DNA of 9,069 bases from a bacterium (GCA_027073795.1 JALTEW010000166.1:1-9069); one strand, 5' to 3'; counted from the stretch's first letter, positions 1 through 6,723 are shown. The notes: a model not told the origin generated them from the sequence alone. Program-made: numbers and translations.

Positions 1-1536
1 TATTCTGGATGTTGCGAGGCTGACAACGATGATCAGAATAATGGAAATGGGCAGGGCGATTACGTTTGGATCAATTACATTCCATGGAAACCCAAGAAGG
101 GTAATTTTCCCCGTCAATGCCTTACAAATCCCAATGGCGGCGGCTTCTTTTTTGTGGATGAAGATGAGCCAGAAGAAACTGGCTATAAACCCGCCCACCA
201 TGCTTGCGATAGCCCCTGGCTTGGTTGCGCGTTTCCAATACAGCGCTGAAAAGTACATAGGCAGAAAGGTAGAGGAGCAGAGCCCGAAGAAGAACGCCGT
301 GGCAATGGCAATAATACTGGGTGGGAGAAACAATCCCCAGGCAATGGTAAAGAGGATAGTAAGGCCCACGCCGAAACGGGTAGCCATAATCTCTCCTCCA
401 CCTGTTTTGCCGAGGCTCTTTTCGTAGAAATCTCTACCAAGGGATGTCCCCCCCACGTGATACTGGGAACTCAGCGTCGACATGGCGGCGGCCAGCATGG
501 CCAGCAAGAAAAGGGTAGCGAACCAGGAAGGCATGATCTTTTCGATGTAAATGGGTATGATCTTATCAATGTTGCCCTTGGCCATGGCAATGGAAATCTT
601 CCCGAATTTCTGGAAGAAAACCGCGTTCGAAAGGGGCCCAACTGTAAAAGCGATGCCCGTCATGGCAAGGATGAAGATTCCTCCCACGAGAACGGCGCGA
701 TTCAGAGAGGCATCGTTTTTCACCGTCATAAAGCGAACGGCCAACTGGGGTTGAGCCAGGACCCCGATGCCAACCCCGTAAACAATGGTGGAATAAACAA
801 TCCACCAAAGCGGTGACCCCCCTTTGGGAGAAGCAGTCCAACCCATATGCCCCAGGGCCTTTAGTTTGGCAGGAACCAGATTAGCCATATTGGTTAAAGT
901 CTGGTGAGCATGAAGAACCCCTCCTAATTGAGAATAGGTAAACGCTACCAAGATCACCATCATGATAAACATCAGGGTTCCCTGAAGGGCATCGGTGTAC
1001 ATCACACCTTTGAGTCCCCCCCAGATGACGTACAGGGCGAGGATAACAGAAAAACCAAGGAGCCCAGCACCGTAGGGAACATTGAGATAAACCTCGATAA
1101 AACGGGAGATGCCGATGAGAACGGCAGCCGCGTACACGGGTAGGAAGAGGAAGATAACCAGTCCCGAAAAGCCCTGGACGAAGCGGGATTCAAATCTGAG
1201 TCCCAATATTTCAGGAAAGGTGTGGGCATCGAGATTCCGCCCCATTCTCCGTGTCCGCTTCCCAAAAAAGACAAAAGCGATAAAAATTCCCACAAAAACA
1301 TTCAGAAAGGTGAGCCAGATGACACTGAATCCAAAAAGTGCCGCGGCACCTCCAAAACCAATGATTGCAGACGTGCTGATAAACGTTGCCCCATAGGACA
1401 TAGCCATGACATAGGGATTGATCTCCCTCCCTGCGATCATATAATCGGAGGCAGTCCGGGTCTCACGCCAGCCTTTGTAACCTAAATAGAAAATTACGAT
1501 GAGATAAAGAATAACAAGGGTGACATTTAAAACCAT
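1..1536 (-). CDS. Sodium:solute symporter family permease, C-terminus cut by window edge
   Basis: An inner-membrane secondary transporter of the SSS family (PutP/PanF/ActP/MctP-like), which couples Na+ entry to uptake of an organic solute. Read from the ATG at 1536, the frame stays open for 512 codons to base 1, so only a short C-terminal tail should be missing. The protein is mostly hydrophobic segments joined by short charged loops, consistent with 12-13 helices. Family motifs are visible: GGLKGVMYTDALQ at about residues 173-185 (acidic D182, near the functional Asp of PutP), AQPQLAVRF at about 261-269, and AAAMSTLSSQ near 349-358. In that last motif S353/T354 align with the PutP Na2-site Ser/Thr pair. 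RATKPGAIASM lies about 80 residues further on. The start is set by AGGAG eight bases upstream. The gene follows the small one-helix protein gene after 42 bases and probably shares its promoter. The substrate cannot be read from sequence; a carboxylate or amino acid is plausible. Confidence 0.93.
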   Translation of the reverse strand, partial: MVLNVTLVILYLIVIFYLGYKGWRETRTASDYMIAGREINPYVMAMSYGATFISTSAIIGFGGAAALFGFSVIWLTFLNVFVGIFIAFVFFGKRTRRMGRNLDAHTFPEILGLRFESRFVQGFSGLVIFLFLPVYAAAVLIGISRFIEVYLNVPYGAGLLGFSVILALYVIWGGLKGVMYTDALQGTLMFIMMVILVAFTYSQLGGVLHAHQTLTNMANLVPAKLKALGHMGWTASPKGGSPLWWIVYSTIVYGVGIGVLAQPQLAVRFMTVKNDASLNRAVLVGGIFILAMTGIAFTVGPLSNAVFFQKFGKISIAMAKGNIDKIIPIYIEKIMPSWFATLFLLAMLAAAMSTLSSQYHVGGTSLGRDFYEKSLGKTGGGEIMATRFGVGLTILFTIAWGLFLPPSIIAIATAFFFGLCSSTFLPMYFSALYWKRATKPGAIASMVGGFIASFFWLIFIHKKEAAAIGICKALTGKITLLGFPWNVIDPNVIALPISIILIIVVSLATSRI

Positions 1537-1564
1537 GGATCTTTCTCCTTTATAAGGGGGTTGT

Positions 1565-1578
1565 TGCCGTTTCCGGCA
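1565..1578 (-). other. Intercistronic hairpin with a GAAA tetraloop
   Basis: On the transcribed strand TGCCG and CGGCA form a perfect 5-bp stem closed by GAAA, a stable GNRA-type tetraloop. It begins directly after the TAA of the small membrane protein gene and ends about 16 bases before the symporter Shine-Dalgarno. No T-run follows, so it is not an intrinsic terminator. It could act as an mRNA stability or processing element that sets the ratio of the two proteins; that role is inference. Confidence 0.45.
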
Positions 1579-1758
1579 TTAGGGTAATTTTTCCTCAACC
1601 TCGATTTCTTCCCGTTCCCACTCAACAGTACGACGGTAGTCCTCTTCGGTTTCGGTTCCCTTATTCCAGTTGATAAGCCCATAAATGACGCATAGAATGG
1701 CCGCGAGGATAGACAAGATATATCCCCAAGCGGTGAGGTTATCAGCAAAGCCTAACAA
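1579..1758 (-). CDS. Small one-helix membrane protein, probable symporter accessory subunit
   Basis: A 59-residue protein with one predicted transmembrane helix at about residues 10-29 (AWGYILSILAAILCVIYGLI), followed by NWNKG and a highly charged, Glu-rich tail of about 25 residues that is probably cytoplasmic. The short N-terminus, the CVIYGLINWNKG-like end of the helix and the position directly before a sodium:solute symporter match what I recall of the 'symporter small accessory protein' group. The likely role is to help assemble, stabilise or regulate the permease, but the mechanism is not established. The start is chosen as TTG at 1758, because AAGGAGGT (1766-1773) lies at ideal distance from it. 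A GTG at 1767 in the same frame overlaps that ribosome binding site and would add three residues, so it is unlikely. The gene has its own promoter upstream and is separated from the symporter by 42 bases. Confidence 0.82.
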   Translation of the reverse strand: MLGFADNLTAWGYILSILAAILCVIYGLINWNKGTETEEDYRRTVEWEREEIEVEEKLP

Positions 1759-1765
1759 TTTTACC

Positions 1766-1773
1766 ACCTCCTT
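1766..1773 (-). promoter_or_regulatory. Shine-Dalgarno that fixes the TTG start at 1758
   Basis: AAGGAGGT on the minus strand is a near-perfect anti-16S match. AGGAGG lies eight bases from TTG (1756-1758). The competing in-frame GTG (1765-1767) overlaps the last base of AGGAGG and cannot be served by it. A second, weaker AAGGAGA lies about 15 bases further upstream with no start codon at a usable distance. Confidence 0.75.
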
Positions 1774-1806
1774 GAACTTTTATCTCCTTATAGAATAACC
1801 AGTCAA

Positions 1807-1835
1807 TCAATAGCATGAGACACGAAAAATGTCAA
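1807..1835 (-). promoter_or_regulatory. Sigma70-type promoter for the small protein-symporter unit
   Basis: The minus strand has a consensus -35 TTGACA (1830-1835), a 17-base spacer, and a -10 TATTGA (1807-1812) preceded by TGC, giving an extended -10 element. Transcription would start near 1800, leaving a leader of about 40 bases before the TTG start at 1758. The TTGACA and optimal spacer are strong evidence, whereas the -10 hexamer itself matches consensus at only three of six positions. I see no clear operator palindrome over it. Confidence 0.6.
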
Positions 1836-1839
1836 TAAG

Positions 1840-1860
1840 AAAAAATTACCCAAACAGGGT
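1840..1860 (-). terminator. Weak candidate terminator downstream of gmk
   Basis: On the minus strand ACCC (1857-1860) pairs with GGGT (1848-1851) around a 5-base loop, followed two bases later by six T residues (1840-1845). The stem is only 4 bp, so this would be a poor rho-independent terminator. It is nevertheless the only hairpin-plus-T-run between gmk and the promoter of the next unit, and its T-tract ends four bases before the -35 box. Confidence 0.3.
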
Positions 1861-1880
1861 TCCATATAGAGACGTAGAGG

Positions 1881-1896
1881 CACAAAGGTTTTTGTG
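1881..1896. repeat. Short perfect inverted repeat in the gmk-symporter intergenic region
   Basis: CACAAA (1881-1886) and TTTGTG (1891-1896) are perfect complements around a 4-base loop. No T-run follows on either strand, so it is not a terminator. It sits about 45 bases upstream of the -35 element, at a distance where an activator could bind, but it matches no operator that I recognise. The neighbouring bases 1867-1887 are purine-rich on the plus strand with loose 7-base periodicity. Confidence 0.35.
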
Positions 1897-2014
1897 TTTT
1901 GTCTATTGCCTCTCACCTTACTATCCTTTGCTTTAGCCATCATTTTTCGCTGGACTTCCAAACGAACTCATTTGCCAAGTTTGTTCCGCATAGATCGCAG
2001 TGTAAAATAGCTTT

Positions 2015-2599
2015 TTACGAAGCTGCCTTCCTTGCCTTTAAAATGATGGACAAAAGCTCCCGAGTTGCCTTCTGCAAGTCATCATTTATAATCTGGTAAT
2101 CATATTTTGAGGCATTCTCTATTTCCTCTTTGGCTGCTGAGAGGCGTCTTTCGATATGCTCCAAGGGATCCTTCTCGCGTGTAATCAGTCGCTGCCCGAG
2201 GGTATCTATATCTGGAGGGAGGATGAAAATGGACACCCATTCCCGCCGATTGAGTTTGCCCATAACCTGCATGGCGCCCTGCACATCAATATCCAGCACA
2301 ACGTCTTTCCTGAGGCTGTGCAGGTGTTCGATCTCCCGCCGGGAGGTCCCGTAAAATTCACCATATACTTCGGCCCATTCAATAAAGGCGCCTTCAGAGA
2401 TAAGCTTTTGAAATTCGTCGTGGTTTACAAAATAATAATCCCTGCCATCTATTTCCCCTTCGCGGGGTGCACGCGTCGTATGGGACACGGAAAAGGCGAG
2501 GTTCTGATCCAAAGCCATCACACGACGGATGAGGGTGGTTTTCCCCGTTCCGGAGGGTGCCGAGATAATGAAGATAAGGGGGGCAACCTCATTCGACAT
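2015..2599 (-). CDS. gmk: Guanylate kinase
   Basis: A cytoplasmic nucleoside monophosphate kinase that converts GMP and ATP to GDP and ADP, supplying GTP and recycling cGMP/(p)ppGpp-related nucleotides. Read from ATG 2599 it has 194 residues, near the usual ~205. The P-loop SAPSGTGKTT lies at about residues 13-22. The GMP-binding signature follows: TTRAPREGEIDGRDYYF (about 41-57), then FIEWAEVYGEFYGTS and VVLDIDVQGA. The C-terminal lid and helix are complete and end in basic KARKAAS. The frame extends upstream to 2665, but those extra residues lie over yicC and are not family-like. The start at 2599 gives an 11-base overlap with the yicC stop and is preceded by GGGAG, suggesting translational coupling. 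The rpoZ gene that often follows gmk is absent; the next gene belongs to the transport unit. Confidence 0.97.
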   Translation of the reverse strand: MSNEVAPLIFIISAPSGTGKTTLIRRVMALDQNLAFSVSHTTRAPREGEIDGRDYYFVNHDEFQKLISEGAFIEWAEVYGEFYGTSRREIEHLHSLRKDVVLDIDVQGAMQVMGKLNRREWVSIFILPPDIDTLGQRLITREKDPLEHIERRLSAAKEEIENASKYDYQIINDDLQKATRELLSIILKARKAAS

Positions 2600-3464
2600 T
2601 CTGGATTTGCTCCCGCATCTGGTTGATGGTTCCCTTGAGCTGGATTGTGAGGGTTGAAATGTCATAAGAGATACTTTTCGATCCCATGGTGTTTACCTCC
2701 CGGTTCATCTCCTGAACGATAAAGTCAAGTTCCCGGCCACTGACCATTTCTTCGCGAAGTTTTGTCTTGAAATTTGCTACGTGTGAAGACAAACGGGAAA
2801 CTTCCTCCGCGATATCCGCGCGCTGAGCCATGTACGACACTTCCTGGACCAGTCTATCCGAATTAAGCACGGGGTTCACGTCAAGTTCCTTCAGCCTTTT
2901 AAGAAGGGCCTCACGTGCGAGCCGGGGAACGTTTGACTTTAATGTCTCCAGACGGCTCAGCAGCGGCATCATTCCGTTGAGTTTCTGCTCGAAAAAGGTT
3001 AGCAGGGCCATGCCTTCCTCTTCCCGTGATCGGATAAGATAGCCCAGGGCCTCCTTGAATACAGGAAGCACGGCTTCTTTTATTTTATTGTCTTCAAGAT
3101 CTTCTGTGGCCTCCCATACATCCGGTCTGTTCAGAATCCAAGTTGGTTCCGGCGGTTCCGAAATACCGAGGGATTGATAAAACTTTTTTGCCTCTTCAAA
3201 ATAGGTCTGGGCGACGTGGAGGTTGAGTCGGGGGTTGCCGGAGGTGGCAACGGGGCCTTTTTCAATCTTGACAACGCCTTCAATATATCCTCGCCTTACC
3301 CTTGATTTCAACGCCTTGCGAGCCTCGATTTCGACGAAACGGCAGATTTCCGGTAACTTCAAACGAATATCAAGGTTTCTGTGGTTAACGGAGGTCAGTT
3401 CCACGGTAACGTTCCCAATGGATGTTGGAGCTTGGGCCTTTCCATAACCCGTCATACTTTTCAT
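2589..3464 (-). CDS. yicC: YicC/YloC family endoribonuclease
   Basis: A 291-residue cytoplasmic protein of the YicC/YloC family, recently described as endoribonucleases (in E. coli linked to turnover of the small RNA RyhB, in B. subtilis as YloC). It begins with the family hallmark MKSMTGYGKA and continues with VELTSVNHRNLDI (about 21-33). The C-terminal signature is complete: RADIAEEVSRLSSHVANF (about 215-232) and GRELDFIVQEMNRE (about 243-256), followed by VNTMGSKS. These conserved Glu, His and Asp positions are the likely metal/catalytic residues. The ATG at 3464 overlaps the upstream stop as ATGA (4 bases) and has AAGGA nine bases before it. Its 3' end overlaps gmk by 11 bases. yicC-gmk pairing is common across bacteria. 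The small remA (DUF370) gene often found between them is missing here. Confidence 0.96.
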   Translation of the reverse strand: MKSMTGYGKAQAPTSIGNVTVELTSVNHRNLDIRLKLPEICRFVEIEARKALKSRVRRGYIEGVVKIEKGPVATSGNPRLNLHVAQTYFEEAKKFYQSLGISEPPEPTWILNRPDVWEATEDLEDNKIKEAVLPVFKEALGYLIRSREEEGMALLTFFEQKLNGMMPLLSRLETLKSNVPRLAREALLKRLKELDVNPVLNSDRLVQEVSYMAQRADIAEEVSRLSSHVANFKTKLREEMVSGRELDFIVQEMNREVNTMGSKSISYDISTLTIQLKGTINQMREQIQNVE

Positions 3465-4000
3465 GGTTCCAGTTCCTTCAGTTGTGTTTTATAGGTTTCT
3501 CTGACGTCAAAGAAGAATCGGCGGGTCATGTCATCTTTGTAATCAGGATAGGTCCAGGGTAGAGGCAGGTATTGCCCCTTCTGAAAAATAAGGGTTAGAT
3601 CCCCGTAAATTCCCTTCCCTAAATAGATCCGGTGGGTATAGTTTTTCGTAGTAGATAGGATGAGGTTCTGAAGCGTTAGGATTCCCGGGTCGACGTTCAC
3701 ACGCCGTCCTCCTGTCTCATTCGGGAAGCTTGTTTCCATCTGATTGGTGGCCAATTTGATATCCGGCAGGGTATCAGGTGCGACGAGAGCGCGGAAAGAG
3801 ACAAAAACCCTGTAAAGTGGATGTCCCATCTCCTGGTCGTAATAGGTGGTTTTATCAAATTTGGATTGCTCGCTTACCCTGTCCATGGGACCAAATCGTC
3901 TTTCGAGACGCTGGAAAAGGGGAGCCTTTGTTTCATCTGGATTTGACAGAAGGACCCCTGCGATCAATTTGGCCGGTTTTGGAAAGGTTACTATTCCCAT
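3461..4000 (-). CDS. DUF4416 family protein, function unknown
   Basis: A soluble protein of 179 residues matching what I recall of DUF4416. The typical opening 'PKPAKLIAGVLLS' (about 7-19) is followed by RRFGPMD (about 34-40), a KFDKTTYYDQEMG block (about 47-59), FVSFRALVAPDTLPDIKLATNQME (about 66-89), RRVNVDPGILTL (99-110), STTKNYTHRIYLGKGIYGDLTL (about 116-137) and LPLPWTYPDY (145-154). There is no signal peptide or membrane helix. The dense conserved charged and aromatic residues (D105, K119, H123, R124, D153) look like an active or ligand site, but no reaction is known. ATG 4000 is chosen because it gives the family N-terminus; the frame is open to 4096, but that extra segment lies over tlyA. 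It overlaps tlyA by 10 bases and yicC by 4, so it is probably translationally coupled to both, which hints at an RNA- or ribosome-related job. Confidence 0.9.
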   Translation of the reverse strand: MGIVTFPKPAKLIAGVLLSNPDETKAPLFQRLERRFGPMDRVSEQSKFDKTTYYDQEMGHPLYRVFVSFRALVAPDTLPDIKLATNQMETSFPNETGGRRVNVDPGILTLQNLILSTTKNYTHRIYLGKGIYGDLTLIFQKGQYLPLPWTYPDYKDDMTRRFFFDVRETYKTQLKELEP

Positions 4001-4731
4001 GGCTTTGAGACGGCTAGTAGAAATTCCCTGTTCCCTTTCGCACCGAGGATAGGAGAGGGGATGTGCCCGATTATCGTAAGTCCAAGGTTCTGGCAAAAGG
4101 CTGTTATGTCATCAATGACCCGTTTATGTTTGTCAGGGTCTTTGACGATACCTCCCTTGCCAACTTCACCTTTTCCTACCTCGAATTGGGGTTTGATGAG
4201 CATAATTCCCCAGCCACCGGGCACGAGAAGGGGGACGACCGCAGGAATAATTTTTTTAAGTGAGATAAAAGAAACATCAATCGTAAATGCCTGGATGGGT
4301 TCCGGAATAATTTCTGATGTCAGGTAACGGGCATTGGTCCGTTCAATGACGATGACCCGTTTATCTTGGCGGAGCTTCCAGTCAAGTTGTCCGTATCCCA
4401 CATCCACGGCGTACACACACCTTGCACCATGTTTTAGAAGACAGTCGGTAAAGCCTCCAGTCGAGGCGCCGATGTCGATGGCGGTTCGATCCCTGACGTC
4501 GAGATAAAAGGCCTTCAGGGCCGCCTCAAGTTTCAGCCCCCCCCGGCTGACATAGGGAGGGGAGGTGCCTGTCAGACGAAGCACCATGTTTTCAGAAATC
4601 AGAGTACCCGATTTCATGATTCTCTGATTACCACACCATACATCGCCAGCAAGGACTCTCCGCTGGGCGTCTTGGCGACTTTTGGCCAAACCGCTTTCGA
4701 CCAGTTTTTTATCTACCCGTACTTTTTTCAT
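3991..4731 (-). CDS. tlyA: TlyA family rRNA (cytidine-2'-O)-methyltransferase
   Basis: A 246-residue protein of the TlyA family, historically called hemolysin A. Characterised members are SAM-dependent 2'-O-methyltransferases acting on cytidines of 16S/23S rRNA, a modification linked to capreomycin sensitivity. The N-terminal S4 RNA-binding domain spans about residues 3-60 (DKKLVESGLAKSRQDAQ, LAGDV). The FtsJ-like domain follows, with the SAM motif DIGASTGGFTDCLL (86-99), VYAVDVGYGQL and LIKPQFEVGKGEV. The expected K-D-K-E catalytic tetrad is visible as K67, D152, K180 and E236 (GNREF). An in-frame TGA stands two codons upstream (4738-4740), so ATG 4731 is the earliest possible start. No Shine-Dalgarno precedes it, which is odd for a gene 36 bases after dxs. 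Its 3' end overlaps the DUF4416 gene by 10 bases. Whether it methylates 16S, 23S or both cannot be read here. Confidence 0.95.
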   Translation of the reverse strand: MKKVRVDKKLVESGLAKSRQDAQRRVLAGDVWCGNQRIMKSGTLISENMVLRLTGTSPPYVSRGGLKLEAALKAFYLDVRDRTAIDIGASTGGFTDCLLKHGARCVYAVDVGYGQLDWKLRQDKRVIVIERTNARYLTSEIIPEPIQAFTIDVSFISLKKIIPAVVPLLVPGGWGIMLIKPQFEVGKGEVGKGGIVKDPDKHKRVIDDITAFCQNLGLTIIGHIPSPILGAKGNREFLLAVSKPWE

Positions 4732-4767
4732 CGCTGTTCAGGGCAAATGAAGAAGGGTATTTTATTC

Positions 4768-6723
4768 TCAGGATGCCTTTCTTTCCTTTACTGAGGATGC
4801 CGCAGGCGCGACCTCAGAAACCGGGCGCAAATGCTGTGCCCCTTTTTTCTTCAGCCCCATCTTTTCGGAAATAACCGCCAAAATACCATTCTTGTCCAGT
4901 TTGTATTTTTTGCGGAGAATGGAAGTGGAACCATGCGGGATGAAGATATCAGGCAGGCCATGAAGGACTGTCCTTTTAGGGGTAATCCCAAGGGCAGAAA
5001 GCTGTTCCAGCACTGCGCTCCCGAACCCTCCCATGAGGACATTTTCTTCAACGGTCATGACAAGGCTGGCTTTCGGAACAAAAGATTTAAGAATCTCGGT
5101 ATCCATGGGTTTGACAAATCTGGCATTCACCACCGTCGTCTCAATTCCGTATCGCGACTCCGCCTCCAGCGCAGCATTGAGAGCAGGATAAACGGTCGCG
5201 CCGACAGCAAAAATGATAAGGTCATCGCCTGTGCGGTGAAGAATCTCCCATTTCCCAAAGGGCAGAGGGTGTCCGATAAATTCGCTAACCTCATCAGGTA
5301 TCATCCCTCGTGGGTAACGGAAGGCTGTGGGGTGAGGCGTTTGAAGGGCCGTCGCGACGACGTGTTTCAGCTCTTCGCCGTCTTTAGGGACCATGAGGAC
5401 CATGTTCGGGATCATCCTGAGATATCCTAAATCGAAGGCCCCCTGATGCGTTTCACCATCTTCTCCAACGATTCCTCCACGGTCCAGGGCAAGGTTGATG
5501 GGAATATCTTGCATGCAGACATCGATAATGACCTGGTCAAAGGCGCGTTGCAGAAACGTGGAATAGATAGCTACGACAGGCTTCAGGTTCTCCAGAGCCA
5601 TTCCTGCGGCAAAGGTGACAGCATGCTGCTCTGCAATTCCCACGTCGTAGAAACGGTCAGGGAATTCTTTTTGAAACCTGTTCAGCCCTGTTCCACTGGG
5701 CATGGCGGCGGTAATGGCAACAATGGAAGGATCGTCCCGGGCCAGTTCCACAAGGGTTTTGCTGAATATTTCTGTATAAGTGGGCCGTTCTTTCGGCCTG
5801 GTTTCGCCGGTTTCAATGTTAAACTTCCCGATGCCGTGGAATTTGGAGGGGAGAGTTTCAGCGGGGGGATAGCCTTTACCCTTCTGAGTCACTACATGAA
5901 CAAGAATCGGGCCTGAAAGCCGCTTCACATTCTCAAGGGTTTTGATCAGGTGCTCTAGATGGTGGCCATTGATAGGTCCGATGTATTTCAGCCCCAGCTC
6001 TTCAAAAAGGATACCGGGAACCATCATTCCCTTTAGGGATTCTTCCGCCTGCCGCATGAACTTATACATGGGTTTCCCAAGCCCTGGAAGTTCGGCGAGA
6101 AAGGCCTTGACCTCCTCGCGTGCGCGGTTGACCCACTGGCCCGTCATGATACGGTTGAGGTAAGCAGACAGGGCACCCACGTTCGGGGAAATGGACATCT
6201 CGTTATCGTTGAGAATGACGATCAGATCGCGGTCCAGCGACCCGGCCTGATTCAGGCCTTCAAAGGAAATCCCCGCAGTCATGGAACCGTCCCCGATAAT
6301 GGTGATGACCTTCTGCTTTTTACCGGCTTGATGCAGCGCTTCTGCCATCCCCAGCCCAGCGGAAATGGAATTGCTGCTGTGGCCTACGTCAAAGGTGTCG
6401 TGAATGCTTTCGGATCGTTTCGGAAATCCACTGAGTCCCCCGTATTGCCGGAGGGTGTGAAACTGGTCTCTCCTGCCCGTGATAAGTTTGTGGGCATAAC
6501 TTTGGTGGCCCACGTCCCACACAATTTTGTCGTTGGGAGAGTCAAAAACCCGGTGAACCGCAAGGGTTAGTTCAACAACGCCAAGGCTCGGCGCGATGTG
6601 TCCCCCTGTTTCTGAAACAGTTTCAATGATAACCTGGCGGATCTCTGCGGCCAGGGTTTCCAATTCGCTGATAGACAGGTTTTTTAAGTCTTTTGGGTCA
6701 TTTATCCTTTCAAGTATCCCCAT
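4768..6723 (-). CDS. dxs: 1-deoxy-D-xylulose-5-phosphate synthase
   Basis: A cytoplasmic thiamine-diphosphate enzyme that condenses pyruvate and glyceraldehyde 3-phosphate to 1-deoxy-D-xylulose 5-phosphate, the first and flux-setting step of the MEP isoprenoid pathway (also feeding thiamine and pyridoxal synthesis in many bacteria). 651 residues against about 620 in E. coli. Visible motifs: DVGHQSYAHK (70-79), GGLSGFPKRSES (95-106), the ThDP/Mg2+ motif GDGSMTAG (144-151) with NDNEMSI (172-178), LGLKYIGPINGH (243-254), and the pyrimidine-domain GIAEQHA (362-368) with catalytic Glu365. The transketolase C-terminal domain ends near residue 625. A further ~27 residues form a basic, then Ala/Ser/Pro-rich tail not typical of the core enzyme. 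ATG 6723 overlaps the ispA stop by one base (TAATG), with GAGG inside the last ispA codons, so the two are translationally coupled. Confidence 0.98.
   Translation of the reverse strand: MGILERINDPKDLKNLSISELETLAAEIRQVIIETVSETGGHIAPSLGVVELTLAVHRVFDSPNDKIVWDVGHQSYAHKLITGRRDQFHTLRQYGGLSGFPKRSESIHDTFDVGHSSNSISAGLGMAEALHQAGKKQKVITIIGDGSMTAGISFEGLNQAGSLDRDLIVILNDNEMSISPNVGALSAYLNRIMTGQWVNRAREEVKAFLAELPGLGKPMYKFMRQAEESLKGMMVPGILFEELGLKYIGPINGHHLEHLIKTLENVKRLSGPILVHVVTQKGKGYPPAETLPSKFHGIGKFNIETGETRPKERPTYTEIFSKTLVELARDDPSIVAITAAMPSGTGLNRFQKEFPDRFYDVGIAEQHAVTFAAGMALENLKPVVAIYSTFLQRAFDQVIIDVCMQDIPINLALDRGGIVGEDGETHQGAFDLGYLRMIPNMVLMVPKDGEELKHVVATALQTPHPTAFRYPRGMIPDEVSEFIGHPLPFGKWEILHRTGDDLIIFAVGATVYPALNAALEAESRYGIETTVVNARFVKPMDTEILKSFVPKASLVMTVEENVLMGGFGSAVLEQLSALGITPKRTVLHGLPDIFIPHGSTSILRKKYKLDKNGILAVISEKMGLKKKGAQHLRPVSEVAPAASSVKERKAS

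Noticed and set aside
29..427. Plus-strand frames over bases 29-1485
   Set aside because: The minus strand encodes a continuous sodium:solute symporter with correct motifs for 512 codons, so the plus-strand frames are shadows.
1803..1943. 46-codon minus-strand frame starting MMAKAKDSKV
   Set aside because: It has no ribosome binding site, and its second half coincides with the candidate terminator and the TTGACA promoter. Its late hydrophobic stretch comes from the T-rich tract.
1963..1980. Sigma54-like TGGCAAATGAGTTCG on the minus strand
   Set aside because: It departs from the -24/-12 consensus at key positions (no TGGCAC, no TTGC) and lies far from the transport gene start.
4831..5430. 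199-residue open frame on the plus strand
   Set aside because: It lies wholly antisense to dxs, whose family motifs are unambiguous here. The plus frame shows no recognisable domain and is explained by the codon use of dxs.
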